Positions 22,573 to 35,310 of a stretch of DNA of 64,000 nt are shown here, one piece after another. The stretch's first letter is position 1. The number at the start of each line of letters is the position of its first letter. The translations under genes were made by a program, and so were the position numbers. The notes below the pieces were generated by a model. It saw nothing but the letters and a program-made list of their open reading frames with translations, was not told the DNA's origin and made no database searches. Source of the DNA: Phycomyces blakesleeanus NRRL 1555(-) (taxonomy: Eukaryota > Mucoromycota > Mucoromycetes > Mucorales > Phycomycetaceae); the NCBI RefSeq assembly GCF_001638985.1, contig NW_017265141.1, positions 1,357,001 through 1,421,000 on the forward strand, given 5' to 3'.

Positions 22573-23818
22573 AATTGTATATATATATTTTTTATTTTAT
22601 TTTATTTGTGTATGTGTATGTGTATGTAAAGAAGGGCATTTTGCTTATCTTGGGAACACCAGGAACCAATGAAGTCTAGATGGTTGTACAGTGACTCTCT
22701 CATGCCGTCTGATCTAATGGTCACATGCTATTCAATTACAAAGAGCTTTAAAATAAAATACAAAATATATAAATGAAGCGCTTTATTTTATTTTGCTATT
22801 TTTTTTTTCTTTAATGCTTTTGTGTTATTAAATGAAATTGAGTTTTTTTATATATATATATACACAGTTAATAAGGTTATTCTATTGAATTACTCATTAT
22901 ATTATACTAGAAACTGTATTTAATATAATATAATATAATACAATTTATTATATTAGACTATTGATCATAGATTTGTATGTATATAAAAAAGCAAAAAATA
23001 AAAGGCTTTTGGGGGGTTTGGCTTAAATAGACAGCTAAAGGAATTGCATTGTTCATGGTCGATCTTGGTCAAAATGGATAGTTCGATGGAGTTTGATAAG
23101 AATGAGTGGAGTGGAGTGGAGTAGAGGAGAAAGAAAGCGATAAGATGCTGGTCGGGATATCAATGTGATGGCCGAGATGAATGGAGCCAATCAAAAACGT
23201 GCCAGCCATCTCTCAACCATAGGATTTCCTGTTTATAGCTTATCTGGATGTCTCGGATAACTACGGAGAAATAAACCAAAAAAAAAAAAAAAAAATCATA
23301 ACACTGATGAAAATTTTATTTTATTTATTTAAAAAGAAAAGAAACTTTATGCTCTATTATGTGCTATATGTCCAATATCTACAATTTACTATGAATGTGA
23401 TGTGTATGTGATGTGTATGTGATGTGTGTGTATTGAGTATTGAGTATTGAGTATTGAGTATTGAGTATTGAGTATTGATTAAATTACTTTTTGGCTGTAT
23501 ATACATATTTCCATCCCGTCGCCTACCGATACTTAGTTATCTATTATCTAATTGATATTTTTTTTTATCGGAATCATAATTAGCAATAATATTCAACAGT
23601 TTAATCAATGATTGATTAGATGAACATGAAACAGATATTCGTTATATATTTATTTTATATTTATATTTATATATATAATATAATAATATATATAATATAC
23701 AATGTACAATGTACAATAAAAATACATATATTTTTGATACTCTCTTTATTCATTTATTTATTAATTTTATTGATTTTACTGAATTGAATTGAATTGAATT
23801 GAATTGAACTGGACTGGC
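22304..23818. other. Intergenic region upstream of glutamate synthase
   Basis: This 1.5 kb is AT-rich. It contains the ATATAT run at 22555-22570, a GTGATGTGTAT repeat (23398-23430) and seven copies of the heptamer TATTGAG (23431-23478). The 3' flank of the HSF gene has GAATT repeats just past its stop (23781-23807). No ORF of interest. The promoter of GLT1 must lie in the first few hundred bases; I could not define a core element with confidence. Confidence 0.4.
23431..23478. repeat. TATTGAG heptamer tandem repeat (7 copies)
   Basis: Six perfect heptamers and a seventh with one change (TATTGAT) lie end to end, directly after a GTGATGTGTAT repeat. Confidence 0.9.
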
Positions 23819-24285
23819 TCATTCTTCATCTTCATCAACATGAAGAGTTTGATGGCCACATATAGATTCACATCCTGCCAAGGTAACAGGAATTTCTGGA
23901 AAGCCAGAAGCATAAAAAGGCGAATAGTGAGTCGGTTCTTCCACTGATTGGTGCTGTTGATGTTGCTGGGCTTGCTGAGCTTGCTGAGGTTGATGTTGAT
24001 GAAGTGACGGAAGTGGTACTCGTCCAAGACCACCGGTTGTCTGGCAGTCAAGAGGATCAACCAACTTGTCCCCCGAAAGGTCTGTTGCTGCTGCTGCAGA
24101 TCCCATGGATTTAAGCAATTGATGAAATAGAGACGAAATTGGGGGTTCTGGCTGACCAAAATGAATCCCTTTTGTAAAAAAAAATTAAAAAAATAAATAA
24201 AAAAAAAAAACATTCGAGTATACAAATATCTATGTATTTTATACACAAAATCTAATCTTCATTCAGCTGTTGTACCTTGACCCTG

Positions 24286-24316
<31 letters not shown>

Positions 24317-25842
24317 GTATCTAATTTTGCTTGTACATGAACCTGTTGTGTTTGTGTTTGTGCTTGTGCTTGTGCTTGTGCTTGTGCCTGCGTTTAAGAT
24401 TGAGATTTGAGATTTGAGATTTGAGAGTACAATTATTTCCAACTTTCCTTTTTTACTCTATTTTTCTTTTTGGCTATATAATCCTTTATGTTATGTACCT
24501 GGGACTGAGCTTGAACATGAACATGAGCATTGTTCGTATGGGCTTGAATGGTCGTATGTCCGTGCCCATGTCCCTGAATATGATGGGCCTGAGCATAGAT
24601 GTGAGTTTGAGCAGGAGCAGAAGCTGGAGCAGAAGCTGGAGCAGAAGCTGGAGCAGAAGCCTGGCTATGAGCCTGAGCCTGAGACTGTGCTTGAGCTTGA
24701 GTTTGAGTTTGAGGATGGGCATAAAGGTGGGAATTGGGGTGGGGATTTGGGTAGGAGTGGCCATGGATATGTGCTTGTATTTGTATTTGTGGTTGTACCT
24801 GAACATGTACCTGAGACTGAGCCTGAGCCTGGGTCTGGGCGCGCGGATTGATTGGAATATGTTGTTGGGGTGGTGTTGAGTGTTGCTGTTGCTGTTGCTG
24901 ATGATGAGGATGATGGTTATGATGCTGATGTGGTAAGTGTGGTAAGTGTTGTGATGGGAGTGGAGGTGTGGGCGTTGGCGGGGGTGGGGGGGTGGGTGTT
25001 GATGCTAATGTTGATAGTGGCTGTGTGTGAGCATGCTGTGCTTTCCCACCTGACTGGGAACCCATTGGAGATATCTGGTCATATGCATTCTTGACATACG
25101 ACCCGCCTGCCAATTCATACAAGTCAATTCGGTCCCTGCGACTGGCTGACGTGATCATATCACTGTAATCATCTGCAAACTGATCCATGTCCATCTGGGT
25201 ACCCAAGTCTTGAAAATGGCTAGCGTCAATGCCAATATCGGCCGCCAGCGCCTCAATATTAAACTGGAGGTCATCAATGTCCTGCGAAATGGCCTGGGCG
25301 GATCGGGTGGCTGTATTGAGAGTCTGTGAAAATACCCCGAGGTCCGCTGGGATTGCCTGTAACTGCTGCTGTTGTTGTTGGTGCTGTTGTTGTTGGTGCT
25401 GTTGGTGGTGGTGGTGGAGTGGTTCAAGGTGGTTACTATTGTTGTTATTCTGATTGCTGTGATTATTGGTGTTGTTATAGACCGGAGATTCTGTTAATGG
25501 CGTTTGTGGTGAAAGCGATGGATTGAGTTTTGAGTACAGACGGTTCACCATGCTCTGAAGATCGACCGGGCGGCCAGTAGCTGCATACTTACCCGATTGT
25601 GCTTGTACACCAAGAGTGCTCTCGAGGACCATTCCAGCAAGTGAGGCGGCTTCTTGAATTAGCCCCTTGGCTTGTTGCTGCTGTGTATTGTGGGCTCCTA
25701 TTAATTTAATTGATTTATATTTATATTTTTTATGTATATACACATACACACACACGCACATATATATACGTGTGTGTATGTGTATGTGTATGTGTGTGTG
25801 TGTGTGTGTGTGCGCGCAATATGCTGTTAATCATTGCTACTA

Positions 25843-25890
<48 letters not shown>

Positions 25891-26707
25891 CTTTCTTTTA
25901 AAGCCAATGTACTAATCTTGTTATGGAAAGAGAGTTGAAAATTATAATATATGTATATATGTATATATATATATATATCTTGTTTTGTTTAGGCATACCT
26001 GAATACCCTTCAACCACTCTCTCACTGCTAATAATTGATCCATTTACCATGGGACTTTGGATATTTTGAACCAATGGTTTGTTTTGGGGAATTCTAATGT
26101 ACTCGTTGTGTTTTCCCAACATAAATTGAGCATGCTTACTCATATCAATCGGTGCCTGCTCGCTGTTGAATGCTGTGGTTAAGAACTGGAGGATCTTCTG
26201 AATGACATCCTGGTGGCGCTGGTGTTTTTCACGTGCCGAGAGAGTTTCTTGCCAGAGGATTTCGTTGTCCCTGTGGAGGTCGTGCAACTCGGAACTGATT
26301 GTGGTCTGGTGCTTCCGAATCGCAGTAATATCTTTGACAAGACTGGCCAGGTTGACCTGTTCTGCCTCTACTGTGTCACGGTCGCGGTTGGTACGGTCAC
26401 GGTCACGGTCGCGGTTGCGCTTCCGTGTCACACGCACCAGGAGGTTTGGCCTGCCACGTTGAAAGTGAGGATTGCTAAACTCCCACAGTTCTCGGTCGTT
26501 GTCTGCTAGGAGAATGCCTTGTTGTGGGTGAGGTACCTTGTGGAAGTCGTACATGTTCAACTGGCGCACAAACGATGCAAAGGTATTGTGCTTGTAGAAA
26601 CGCGGCAGGACTGATTTTGCGAATTCTTCATGTTGCTCGACTAGAGGATGTACACACATATACATATTACATATATGTGTGTATTTGTATTTGTATGATA
26701 TTATATA

Positions 26708-26738
<31 letters not shown>

Positions 26739-27714
26739 ATGTATAATGTATATACAAAGTCTATACATTACAAATAATTGAAAGAGAAAGGTATGATACT
26801 ACTAATTGCTAATACTATCCATTTAAATTATTGAATATGATCTAATTTGAATTGAAAACATTTCTTCTTCTTCTTCTTCTTCTTCTTCTTCTTTTGTTTT
26901 TTTGATATTTCATTTTTCATTTTCTTTTCACAATATATCTTTTGCGTATGTATAATATTTCAAAAGAGAGTATAGGTTCAAGAGGTAAATAAAAGAAAGA
27001 AAAGAGAGAGAAAGAATTGAAGGAAAGAAAGAAGAAAGAGAAATTTGATAAAATAATAGATTTTTCACCTGTAAACGAGGCACCGTCAACAGACCACCGG
27101 ATAAGATCGTTTGTTGTCTCGTCTTCTACCATACTATAGAACAAGGAAAAGAGGTATTTCGATTCATTATTTTCGGTTATTAGACATACACTCATATATA
27201 ATATACAGTCTGATCCAATTCAATGTGATTCAATACACTACGCACATATCACACACACACATCACACACATCACACACTACGCACATACATATATACATA
27301 TATACATGTATGTATATACATATATACATGTATGTATATAGCTTTCTTTTTCTTCTTCTTCTAGTCCATCAAAAACAACAACAAAAAACAACAACAAAAG
27401 AAAATATCGGTGGTTCAAACGTACTTGTATAGCTTGTTCAAAAAGGCTGGGACTGAACGTTGTACTGCAATACGAGGACTACGTGAGGTAGATTGATTGG
27501 TCGATCTAGATGATCTATCGTCGTAATCATTCGAATGTCCAGGATTGTGTTTCTTTTGGGCTGGTTCATCAGATGTGGATGAGAAGGTGTGTGATGTAGA
27601 TGGGCTGCATTGGCTGGAGGTTGGTGACTGAGATGGGGATGAAATTGGTCGTTTCTTTCCTGCCGAAGAAGTTGTTGATTTAGCCTTGCTTGACCTCTTG
27701 GTTGAATGTGCCAT
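23819..27714 (-). CDS. Heat shock transcription factor (HSF family)
   Basis: Exons 27425-27714, 27069-27133, 25999-26640, 24499-25697, 24276-24387 and 23819-24168 join to 885 residues. The HSF DNA-binding domain spans about 88-190: PAFLNKLYNMVEDETTNDLIRW, then FASFVRQLNMYDFHKV as recognition helix, and NPHFQRGRPNLL. A basic RNRDRDRDRTNRDRD stretch follows, then a heptad coiled coil (about 215-275) for trimerisation. The C-terminal half is low complexity: poly-Gln/His, a PTPPPPPTPTPP run and Ala-Gln and Gly-Gln dipeptide repeats, ending HVDEDEE. It binds heat shock elements in the nucleus. The end exons 4-6 are inferred from splice sites inside repeats (donors GTACAT and GTACAA); frames agree, but this part is less certain than the DNA-binding domain. 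Yeast Hsf1, Sfl1 and Skn7 share the fold, so the exact orthologue is open. Confidence 0.9.
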
Positions 27715-29601
27715 CGTTAATCAGCCTTTCTTTTTTTTTTTTGTTCAGTTTCGTCTTTATTTTTTTTTAGCCTTTTTTTTATATATATTTTATCTTTTTG
27801 TTTGTGTGTGTGTGTGTGTGTAATGTGTAATGTGTGGTGTGTGTGTATGCGTCTTCCCCTTCTTTTTCTTTAAAAAAAATAAATATTTTTTTTGTGTATA
27901 TATACAATATGTAAATATATACACACAATATATAATATACAATGTATGTGTTGCGAGTGTAGTGTGTTGTGTAGTGTGTGATGTTGTATGTGTATGTATG
28001 TAGAGTGTGCAAAGTGAGTGAGAGAGAGAGAGAAAGATTATGAGTGTGTGTGTGTGTGTAGTGTGTGTGTGTGTGTGTGTAGTGTGTGTGTGTGTGTGTG
28101 TAATATACAGATAATTTTATATATATAAAATAAATAAATAAATGAGAGAGAAAAAAAAATAGAGAAAATGACCCTCTTCCTGGTATTGAACTTGTCTGGA
28201 CTTGCTTTTTTTTCTTATGTACATATATGTACATGTATATACAACATATAATAGCAAATAGCATATTGCTATTTAGCAGTGGTTTATTGAAAGTGTCAAT
28301 AATAACGAGATTTTATTTTTTTCTTAAAAAAAAAAAAAAACAAAAGGTAAATATATCTGCAAGAAGTATATATGGATATTGTAGGTATATAGAATTCTAT
28401 TATTAATATTTTTCGATTGATTTTGATTTTGATTGATTTATGTATGTGATCGAGGGAACTGGTATTTTTTTTTTTAAAAAAAAAAAAGAAATATCGGTTT
28501 TAATTTTTAATGGGAGAAAATAGTGATTGTCATTAGTGGTGATGATTGTTTTTGTAAAAATCCTTTTGAATTTATGACGAGTTGGATTATAGCTAAAAAG
28601 GACAATTATCGATAATATTATATAATTAACAATAGATATCTGCCTGCCTGCCTGCCTGTCTTTTTTTTTTTTTTTATTTTTTTATTGAAAAAAAGAAGAA
28701 AAGAAAATATTTAAAAAAAAATCGACAATTATAAGCCACTTATTCCCATATGTCATTCTTTTTTAGCTTTCTTTTGCCTACAATTCGCAAATCGATCGAA
28801 ACGATTGGAATCGACTTTCCAAAATATTGAAACAAAGCAAAAAGAGGCCAAGTATTTAGCTATTTTGTTGTTGTTGTTGTCTATAACTGTTTCTGATATA
28901 CGCACAAAGGCGCACTTGCATCTACCTTTTTTGCTTAGTACTAGTAGCAAAGTAGTAAGGAGTAAGGAGAATAGAATAAAGGAGATGAATTTTTGTATAT
29001 ATGCTCTTCTTATTGTTATTCCTATTGTTGCTATTGTTTGACCACCGCATTATTTTACTTTACTTTCTAATTATATTTATCCATATATAGAAATTACATT
29101 AAAGTCTATGAAATTCTTTGAAACTTTGTGGAATTTTGTGAAATTTATCTGTTTCAAATTTTAGCTTAACAAAATGGTAATAAAAAATAAATAAATAAAC
29201 ATCAGCATCAGCATCAGCATCATCACAAATCTGTGACCATTATCATTTTATTTCGGGGCTTTAATATCCTGGAATACTCTTTCTCCCTCCATCCCTTCTT
29301 TATCTAGTATTCTTACTCGCACGCTTTAAGTACAAAAAAGAGAGAGAGAGAGAAAGGAAGCGATATTTTGTATTATAATATTTCTATATACGCCATATAT
29401 ACACACATTAATATTCCTATATATTTTGTGTACACACTATACTATACTACGCTTATATACATATATATATATATATATATACATCTTTATCTTTATCTGT
29501 TGGTATACTTGTATACACACAAACAAAGAAAACCTCTTCTTCTCCTCTCCTTCTTCTATTATATTGCTTTATTTTTGCCTCTTTTCTTTTTTGGCCTAGA
29601 C
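27715..29601. other. Divergent promoter region between HSF and ADA1 genes
   Basis: About 1.9 kb separate the two divergent start codons. It is dominated by simple repeats: (TG)n at 27802-27820 and 28044-28102, GAGAGA at 28018-28033, a T/A palindrome at 28465-28487, CTGC tetramers at 28642-28658 and (AT)n at 29460-29480. ORFs reported on either strand here are translations of these repeats. No transcription factor site could be assigned. Confidence 0.5.
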
Positions 29602-31409
29602 ATGACGGTTACAATGGCTGCACCGATTTTAATCACACCATCTGGAAAACCCAACTCTCATGACAGCAACAATTCAACTCATCATGTACCCCAAAGCCAC
29701 TTTTCACAAACCATTTCAAACGGCAGACAAGACGTCATTGCTCTCAAACAACTCCTGGCAGATGCATTGGGAGAAAATGGACCTTTATACTGGGATGCTC
29801 TTCGCGATTTTGTCATTGGAAAACTAAACCGTCAAGAATTTGATTTTTATGCCAGTCTTTACCTCAGTCGACACAATGGTATATCAATAGCTCATTATAT
29901 AAAACAAACAAGCCCAAACTTGTTCTGGTTTTGCTTGTGGTTAATAGACATATGCTTATTATTATATTATATTATTGTATTTGTTTGCTTGTTTGTTAAT
30001 TAATCAATTAATTAATTAATTACTTATTGTTGTTTAGCACACCTTCATAATGCATTTATTCTTAGTACTATCCACAATGCTCAGACAGCAGTTCCACCTC
30101 CTTCAAGGGATCGTGCAGTAGGGTGGGCTAAACGGAAAAGAGGCAAGGAAGGTGGACTGGATCAAGATGTGGATCAAGACCCTCGCAAACAAAAATTAAA
30201 GATGGATGTCATGGCTCTCTCCAAAACCGAAAGGGATCGACTCAAGTCACTTGTAAAAGTAAAATACGTAGCAATTTTTTTTTTGGATTGCTATTATAAC
30301 CATAATTTACTTACTTTTATTTTTATTTATTTATATATATATATATAGTCTGGAAAGGATAAACTAAATCCTTTTGTAGACACACTACTTGGTCCTCGTG
30401 TCAGTCAAGGCCCTCCTCCGCCTCTTCCTTTAGATCGTCTACCACCAAGTAAGTCAATTCGATCGGATTTAATGATTTCATATTCATCTACTTATAAAAA
30501 AACAAAAACAAAAAGGCTTTAATGCAGATTATGCCCGTGGTTTATTGGCTCCTTTGTGCGCTGATCTAAAGGAACTTCCAAGTGCTCAGACTTTACATTC
30601 GCGTATGACAAGTACAGCACTAGAACATGGATTATTGGGAGGAGTTACCGAAGATGCTGTTCATGCAATGCTATTTGCCACAGAGGTAAGAAGAAGCAAA
30701 CAGACAAATTGTTCAAGATACTTGCTACTAATGTGATCAATTAATTCTGTAGAGCTACATCAAATCAATAATCTTTAGCACGATTACCAAACGACGTATC
30801 AATCGTCCTATTGGAGTGTGTATGCCCAGCTCGTCAACATCAACAATAGCATCATCTTTACCAACCACTGCAACAAATACAGCAAATACAGCATTATCAT
30901 CATCACATTCATTACCATCATCAGCATCAGCATCATCTCTATCATCATCCTTACCAACCTCGACCTCTACGACTTTAACAGCACCAACAACAATACCATC
31001 CTCTTCTTCTTCTTCTTCTTCTTTACAATCCAAACCTCAGCCAGACACCAATTCCATCTTTACTTCCGCAAATACGACCAATACAACTAATGGAGCCATA
31101 TCCACATCCACACCTACATCTACATCTACACCTACACCTACACCTACACCTACACCTACATCTACATCTACATCTACATCTACGTCTCAAAATGAATCAG
31201 ACACTACTCCTACCAAACATTCACTAGGTTTGGGTGACTTGGCATTCTCATTTGAGTTGGCACCTTATATTCTTGTCGAAACTCCAATGAATGCCGAACG
31301 TTTGATTGCACTGCGAGAAACTCAAGACGACTCATCAGAAGAAGAGGATGACTATGATGATGACGATGAAAATGAAGATGATTCATCTGAAGGCGAGTTT
31401 GAAGTGTGA
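29602..31409 (+). CDS. SAGA complex subunit Ada1/Hfi1-like
   Basis: Exons 29602-29878, 30038-30258, 30349-30448, 30516-30685 and 30753-31409 join to 474 residues. The N-terminal third has the SAGA-Tad1 pattern: RQDVIALKQLLADALGENG, LYWDALRDFVIGKLNRQEFDFYA, then AHLHNAFILSTIHNAQ. KRKRGK, RDRLKSL and a second conserved block (YARGLLAPLCADLKELP, GVTEDAVHAMLFATE, SYIKSIIFSTITKRRINRP) fit the family and include the histone-fold region that pairs with another SAGA subunit. Yeast Hfi1/Ada1 is a structural core subunit of the SAGA coactivator in the nucleus. A Ser/Thr/Pro-rich insert (about 305-395) is encoded by hexamer repeats of ACATCT/ACACCT, and the C-terminus is strongly acidic after LAPYILVETPMNAERL. 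The start follows an in-frame stop-free leader; ATG 29602 was chosen by similarity beginning just after it. Confidence 0.87.
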
Positions 31410-32611
31410 ACAACAACAACAACAACAAAATAGATTTGTATCCAAACTATGAGAATAACACGTCTGTCCCTCTTTCTCTCTTTGTGTGTGTGTTCATCCA
31501 ATACTGCCACCGTTGCCTTTACTTTATGCTTTGTTTTTTCTTGGTCTTTATAAATAATACTAATAATAATGATAATAATAATAATAATATTACTGCTACT
31601 GCTACACATTTACATTTACATACAGATGCGCCTATCCTTATATAATCTAGCTTGGAATATTTGTGCAGAATCTATAAATGAAACAGAAAGAGTTAATTAT
31701 AAACATCAAATTGGATAGACCCAAATAATGATTAGTGAATAATCTTGTTTTCTCTTTATATCCATGTCTTTCTCATTCACCTAACGAGATATTTGATAAA
31801 GGCTAGCTGATATTTCTCGGATATATTTAGTTTTAGTAGTGAATAAATATTAGATATATAAAAAAAAAAATACTTGTTTACAAATTGACCAATAAAAGAA
31901 GTATGACTATATAGACATTACTTTATTTAAAACCAACGCTTTGGTTATTCCTTTGACGATTGATGGTCAGTAGACTTTAATCACATTCAATAACCCTATT
32001 AACAATAAAGATAATGATAACAATAACAATAACAATACAATTGGATATAGCAATGTAAAGATGGTTCCTGTTCTAATAGAATGGTATTAGATCTACGTCA
32101 CAGATATATAATCCCAAAATAAAATAGGTTTAGAACATGTCGGGTTAGCTTTGTACCTGGATATTCCAGGGATTCAATATATATATATATATATATATAT
32201 ATCTGTCTTATTTTGCCTTCCAAGTATTGGTGTCGTACACAGAATAAGAAAGACAAATTATACTAGGCTACTATCTGCTGTGCCATGCCATGCTATAATA
32301 TAATATAATTTATATATAGAGTACAGAAAATCCGTAGAAATAATAAAAATAACCTTGGTTTATAGATATTATTCAAAGTCATATTAAATAATAGTAATAA
32401 TAATATCATTCACTATTTTTTTGTGTAGCCATATGCTGTCATTTTCATCATTCTCTGGCTTCTAAAGGTTTATTTATTTTATTTTATATGATTATATAAT
32501 AGAAAGGTGCGATAAAATAGTAGTAATAATAGAAATGAATCCCATAAATGACGCCAAGACCATCGTCGATCATTAAGTAAAAGTGCCTTTGCCACCATTA
32601 ATTTTATTTTA
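31410..32611. other. Intergenic region after ADA1
   Basis: AT-rich with AAC and AAT trinucleotide runs (31412-31430, 31560-31590), (AT)n at 32178-32201 and no credible ORF. Confidence 0.4.
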
Positions 32612-32630
32612 TTTTTATATAAAATAAAGG
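32612..32630 (+). promoter_or_regulatory. Possible TATA box of the small secreted protein gene
   Basis: A TTTTTATATAAAATAAAGG stretch lies about 75 bp before the start codon at 32701, at a spacing like that of the P450 and Kre9-like genes. Confidence 0.4.
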
Positions 32631-32700
32631 TCTTTGGGAATATATTCTTTCTTTACTTCTTTCAATTCACTTTCTTGATTTTTATAAGCTATAATACAAT

Positions 32701-33293
32701 ATGCAATTCTTCAAGATCTCACTGCTCTTTGCTCTCGCAATCCAAGCCATGGCTGCAAAGGACGATCAGTCAACAGGAACAACCAATATTCGCCAGAGTG
32801 TTTCTCCCAGACCTCGCCAATTCCGCATGGATGTCTATCCTCAGTCAAATCTCAAAGGAACACCACAGCATATGGTTTCCAACAATGGAGGTAAGAAACA
32901 ATAAGAATAAGACAATTAAACATACCTTGTATCATAAAGAACCCATTATTAATTCATTTAAACCTGCACTTAGTTACATCTCCTTGCTGGAATTTGGACT
33001 CAAAGCACATCCGGTCTTTGGTTGTAAATGATCCTATGATCAAAATCACATTCTACAGAGTAAGTTTACACTCAATTCTACCAATTCTACCAAAAGAAAT
33101 TTCAAAAATGGTATCCTTATTCTTATTCTGTTTTTTTTTCTCTTGTTACATCGCACAGTCTTCTGATTGCCGTGGTGCTTCTTCAAAAACCATTCGTTCC
33201 ACGCGTGCTCACGACGGTGCCCAGAATCTATCCCTCAAAGCAGGTTCTGTCAAGATCGTTAAACTCCAACAACTTGTCGTAACTGACAAGTAA
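32701..33293 (+). CDS. Small secreted protein of unknown function
   Basis: Exons 32701-32890, 32974-33059 and 33159-33293 join to 136 residues with matching phases. The first 18 residues (MQFFKISLLFALAIQAMA) form a clear signal peptide, so the protein is secreted or enters the ER. The mature part is rich in basic residues and contains only two Cys (PCWN and DCRG). Two segments, MDVYPQSNLKGTP and IKITFYRSSDCRG, share a Y-x5-(L/C)-(K/R)-G spacing reminiscent of beta/gamma-crystallin Greek-key motifs; this is a suggestion, not an identification. Cuticle, wall or effector-like roles cannot be distinguished. The gene lies alone between ADA1 and a transposon-bearing gap. Confidence 0.75.
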
Positions 33294-35231
33294 AGAACCA
33301 ATAATAATATGAGAATAATCTATGCATTACATAAACCCTTACGCACTTATATATAACAAAAAAACAACAGCAACAACATTTGTATACACCCACCCACACG
33401 CCCTATTATTGATTTCTTTTCTATAAGAACCTCTTTACTTTTACATACTTACTTATTTACTTATAAATATAATTACGCCACTTATTTATTGATTTCCTTG
33501 ATTTACTTGATTCAAAAATAAATATATTTATCTACACATAGAAATAAAACATTCTATTTTTATTCAAGCTATTCTTACTATAGAGTGTATAGTTCGTATA
33601 TGATGAGATATATTTATGTCCCAAAGAACAAGAAAAAGTACAAGTATTAGTCGCAAAACTATATATATATCACACCCAAAGACTTTTGACCTGTTTATGG
33701 TAACTTTTTTGGCCAAATTTTGAGTTAAGGGTGCTTATTGGCTGTAATAAGGTTCAAGCTCAAAAATAAAAAAATACGTAGAAGTTTTGAGTTTCAGACA
33801 GTTACTCAAACGAAAATATCTATTTCAATTGGCTGATTACTTGTAAATATATAAATAAAAATAAGAAAAGCAGAAGAAAAAAGGGTCTTAGACTATTTTG
33901 GGTAGATTTTGCGCAAAAATATTTTATATGCGACTGAGCAAAAGAGAATAAACCCTTTTGCGACAGAAAAAAATAAAAAAAAGAAGTTTTGTGACAGAGA
34001 AAAAGAAAAAAATATATTTTGCGACAGAGCAAATGCAAAAAAAGAAAAATGAGAGATTTTATTGGCTTAGGATATTCAGAATTGACCAAAGACTTTCGTA
34101 TTTGCGAAGGCCAGCAGCCAAGGTATTCATGGTGATAAGACTTTTCTTGGAATAAGCTTTCTAGTTTCTTATTTTATGGTTTTTTTCCCTCTCATCTGTT
34201 TGTAATATCAATTTCTTAGTACTTTGCACCGTATCAGACCAATACCTACAAAAATATTTGTAAAGACCGTGATTATTCCCACTCATTGTAAAATTTGTTG
34301 TATTGTAGAAAAAAATACTAAGTTAATAAAAACTAAGAAAAAAACTTTGTCCCCAAAAAAAAATCCCAACCGACGTCAAGCACTTGACATTTTAACTGAA
34401 GGATTAGTATATTTCTTTTATTTCTTTTTTCTTTCTTTTCATTTTTAGTTCAAGTAAGTACTAATAAATATAATATGTATCTACTTTGTTATTAGAAGCC
34501 CTTTTACTTTGAAACAAGGTATTTTTCTGAACAGAGTACATTTATAGGTTTATAAAGCCTTTACTAATACTTTTGTTTTCTAGATTACGGTCATTTTGAG
34601 TAGCTCCATTGTGTTCTTTAGCGAAGGTAAATATCTTTATCTTAATAGCTTGAGTTTGTTTTTCTATTATTAACTTTGTGCTTCTTTTTGCTTTAGGTAA
34701 GTCATAGTGGAATCTATTCTTTATTGCTTTCAAGAGGTAAGATTTCAATGTTTGAACATGTCCCATTTTATTATTAATATTAATCTTTGTCTTCATTTCT
34801 ATAGTTTTTGATATTCTCCATCTGTTGCTGTTTCTTTACTGCCTCCGTTCCCATCGTAGTAAACAGTCGTTACTACTACAATTTTTGGGCTATTACATAG
34901 TTTTTTCTTATATTGTTTACATTATTTAGTATTGCAAGGGTATTTTTGCTCTAATTTTTAGTTCTACACTTTTTTGCGCTTTTTTGTTTCAATTTATTTC
35001 TCAAATAAAAATTTCAAACCTTTTCAGACCAGATTTTACGTAATACATATTTTACAAATGAGGAACATTTTTTGGCCATTTCACAAAATGGGGGGAGAGG
35101 GTTGGGGGGTCCTCACGGCTGCTGTGTATTCTATATAAGGAAGGTTTGTTGGCCAACTTGACTACTGTTTATAGAATAGTGCGTTATTCCAAAAACAATC
35201 TTAAGGTTTACAAAAAAATCTTTGGGTGTGA
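33294..35231. other. Intergenic region holding repeat copy B
   Basis: About 1.9 kb without a credible gene. It contains an imperfect triplicated TTTTG(C/T)GACAGA unit (33955-34030), dispersed repeat copy B, and a G-run cluster (35090-35111). The sequence is otherwise AT-rich and low complexity. Confidence 0.45.
34116..34275. repeat. Dispersed repeat, copy B
   Basis: Counterpart of copy A at 3354-3480 in the same orientation; both run from CCAAGG through GGTGATA, TTTCTTGGA and GCTTTCTAGT to ACCAATA. Its end (CTTAGTACTTTGCA ... ACCAATA ... ACAAAA) also resembles 63375-63415. Confidence 0.55.
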
Positions 35232-35250
35232 TACAGTAAAAAACATTTGT

Positions 35251-35310
35251 AAGGCGCGCAATTCGAAAATTTAAGGCGCACAATTTGAAAAAATAAGGCA
35301 CACTTTTAAG
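35251..35310 (+). repeat. Left subterminal 22-bp repeat array of the Tc1/mariner element
   Basis: Units start at 35251, 35273 and 35295 (the last truncated), each AAGGC-GC/AC-rich followed by an A/T-rich tail. They probably bind transposase, by analogy with direct repeats in other Tc1-like elements. Confidence 0.85.

Noticed and set aside
23101..23130. GTGGA pentamer run resembling a regulatory cluster
   Set aside because: A short simple repeat; nothing ties it to a transcription factor.
24414..24879. Plus-strand ORFs of 145 and 152 codons rich in Glu-Pro or Ser-Leu
   Set aside because: They are shadows of the Ala-Gln hexamer repeats in the HSF exon on the other strand.
27779..28264. A 161-codon minus-strand ORF upstream of the HSF gene
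   Set aside because: Its translation is almost all Tyr/Thr/His/Ser repeats from GT/CA and AT microsatellites, with no coding signal.
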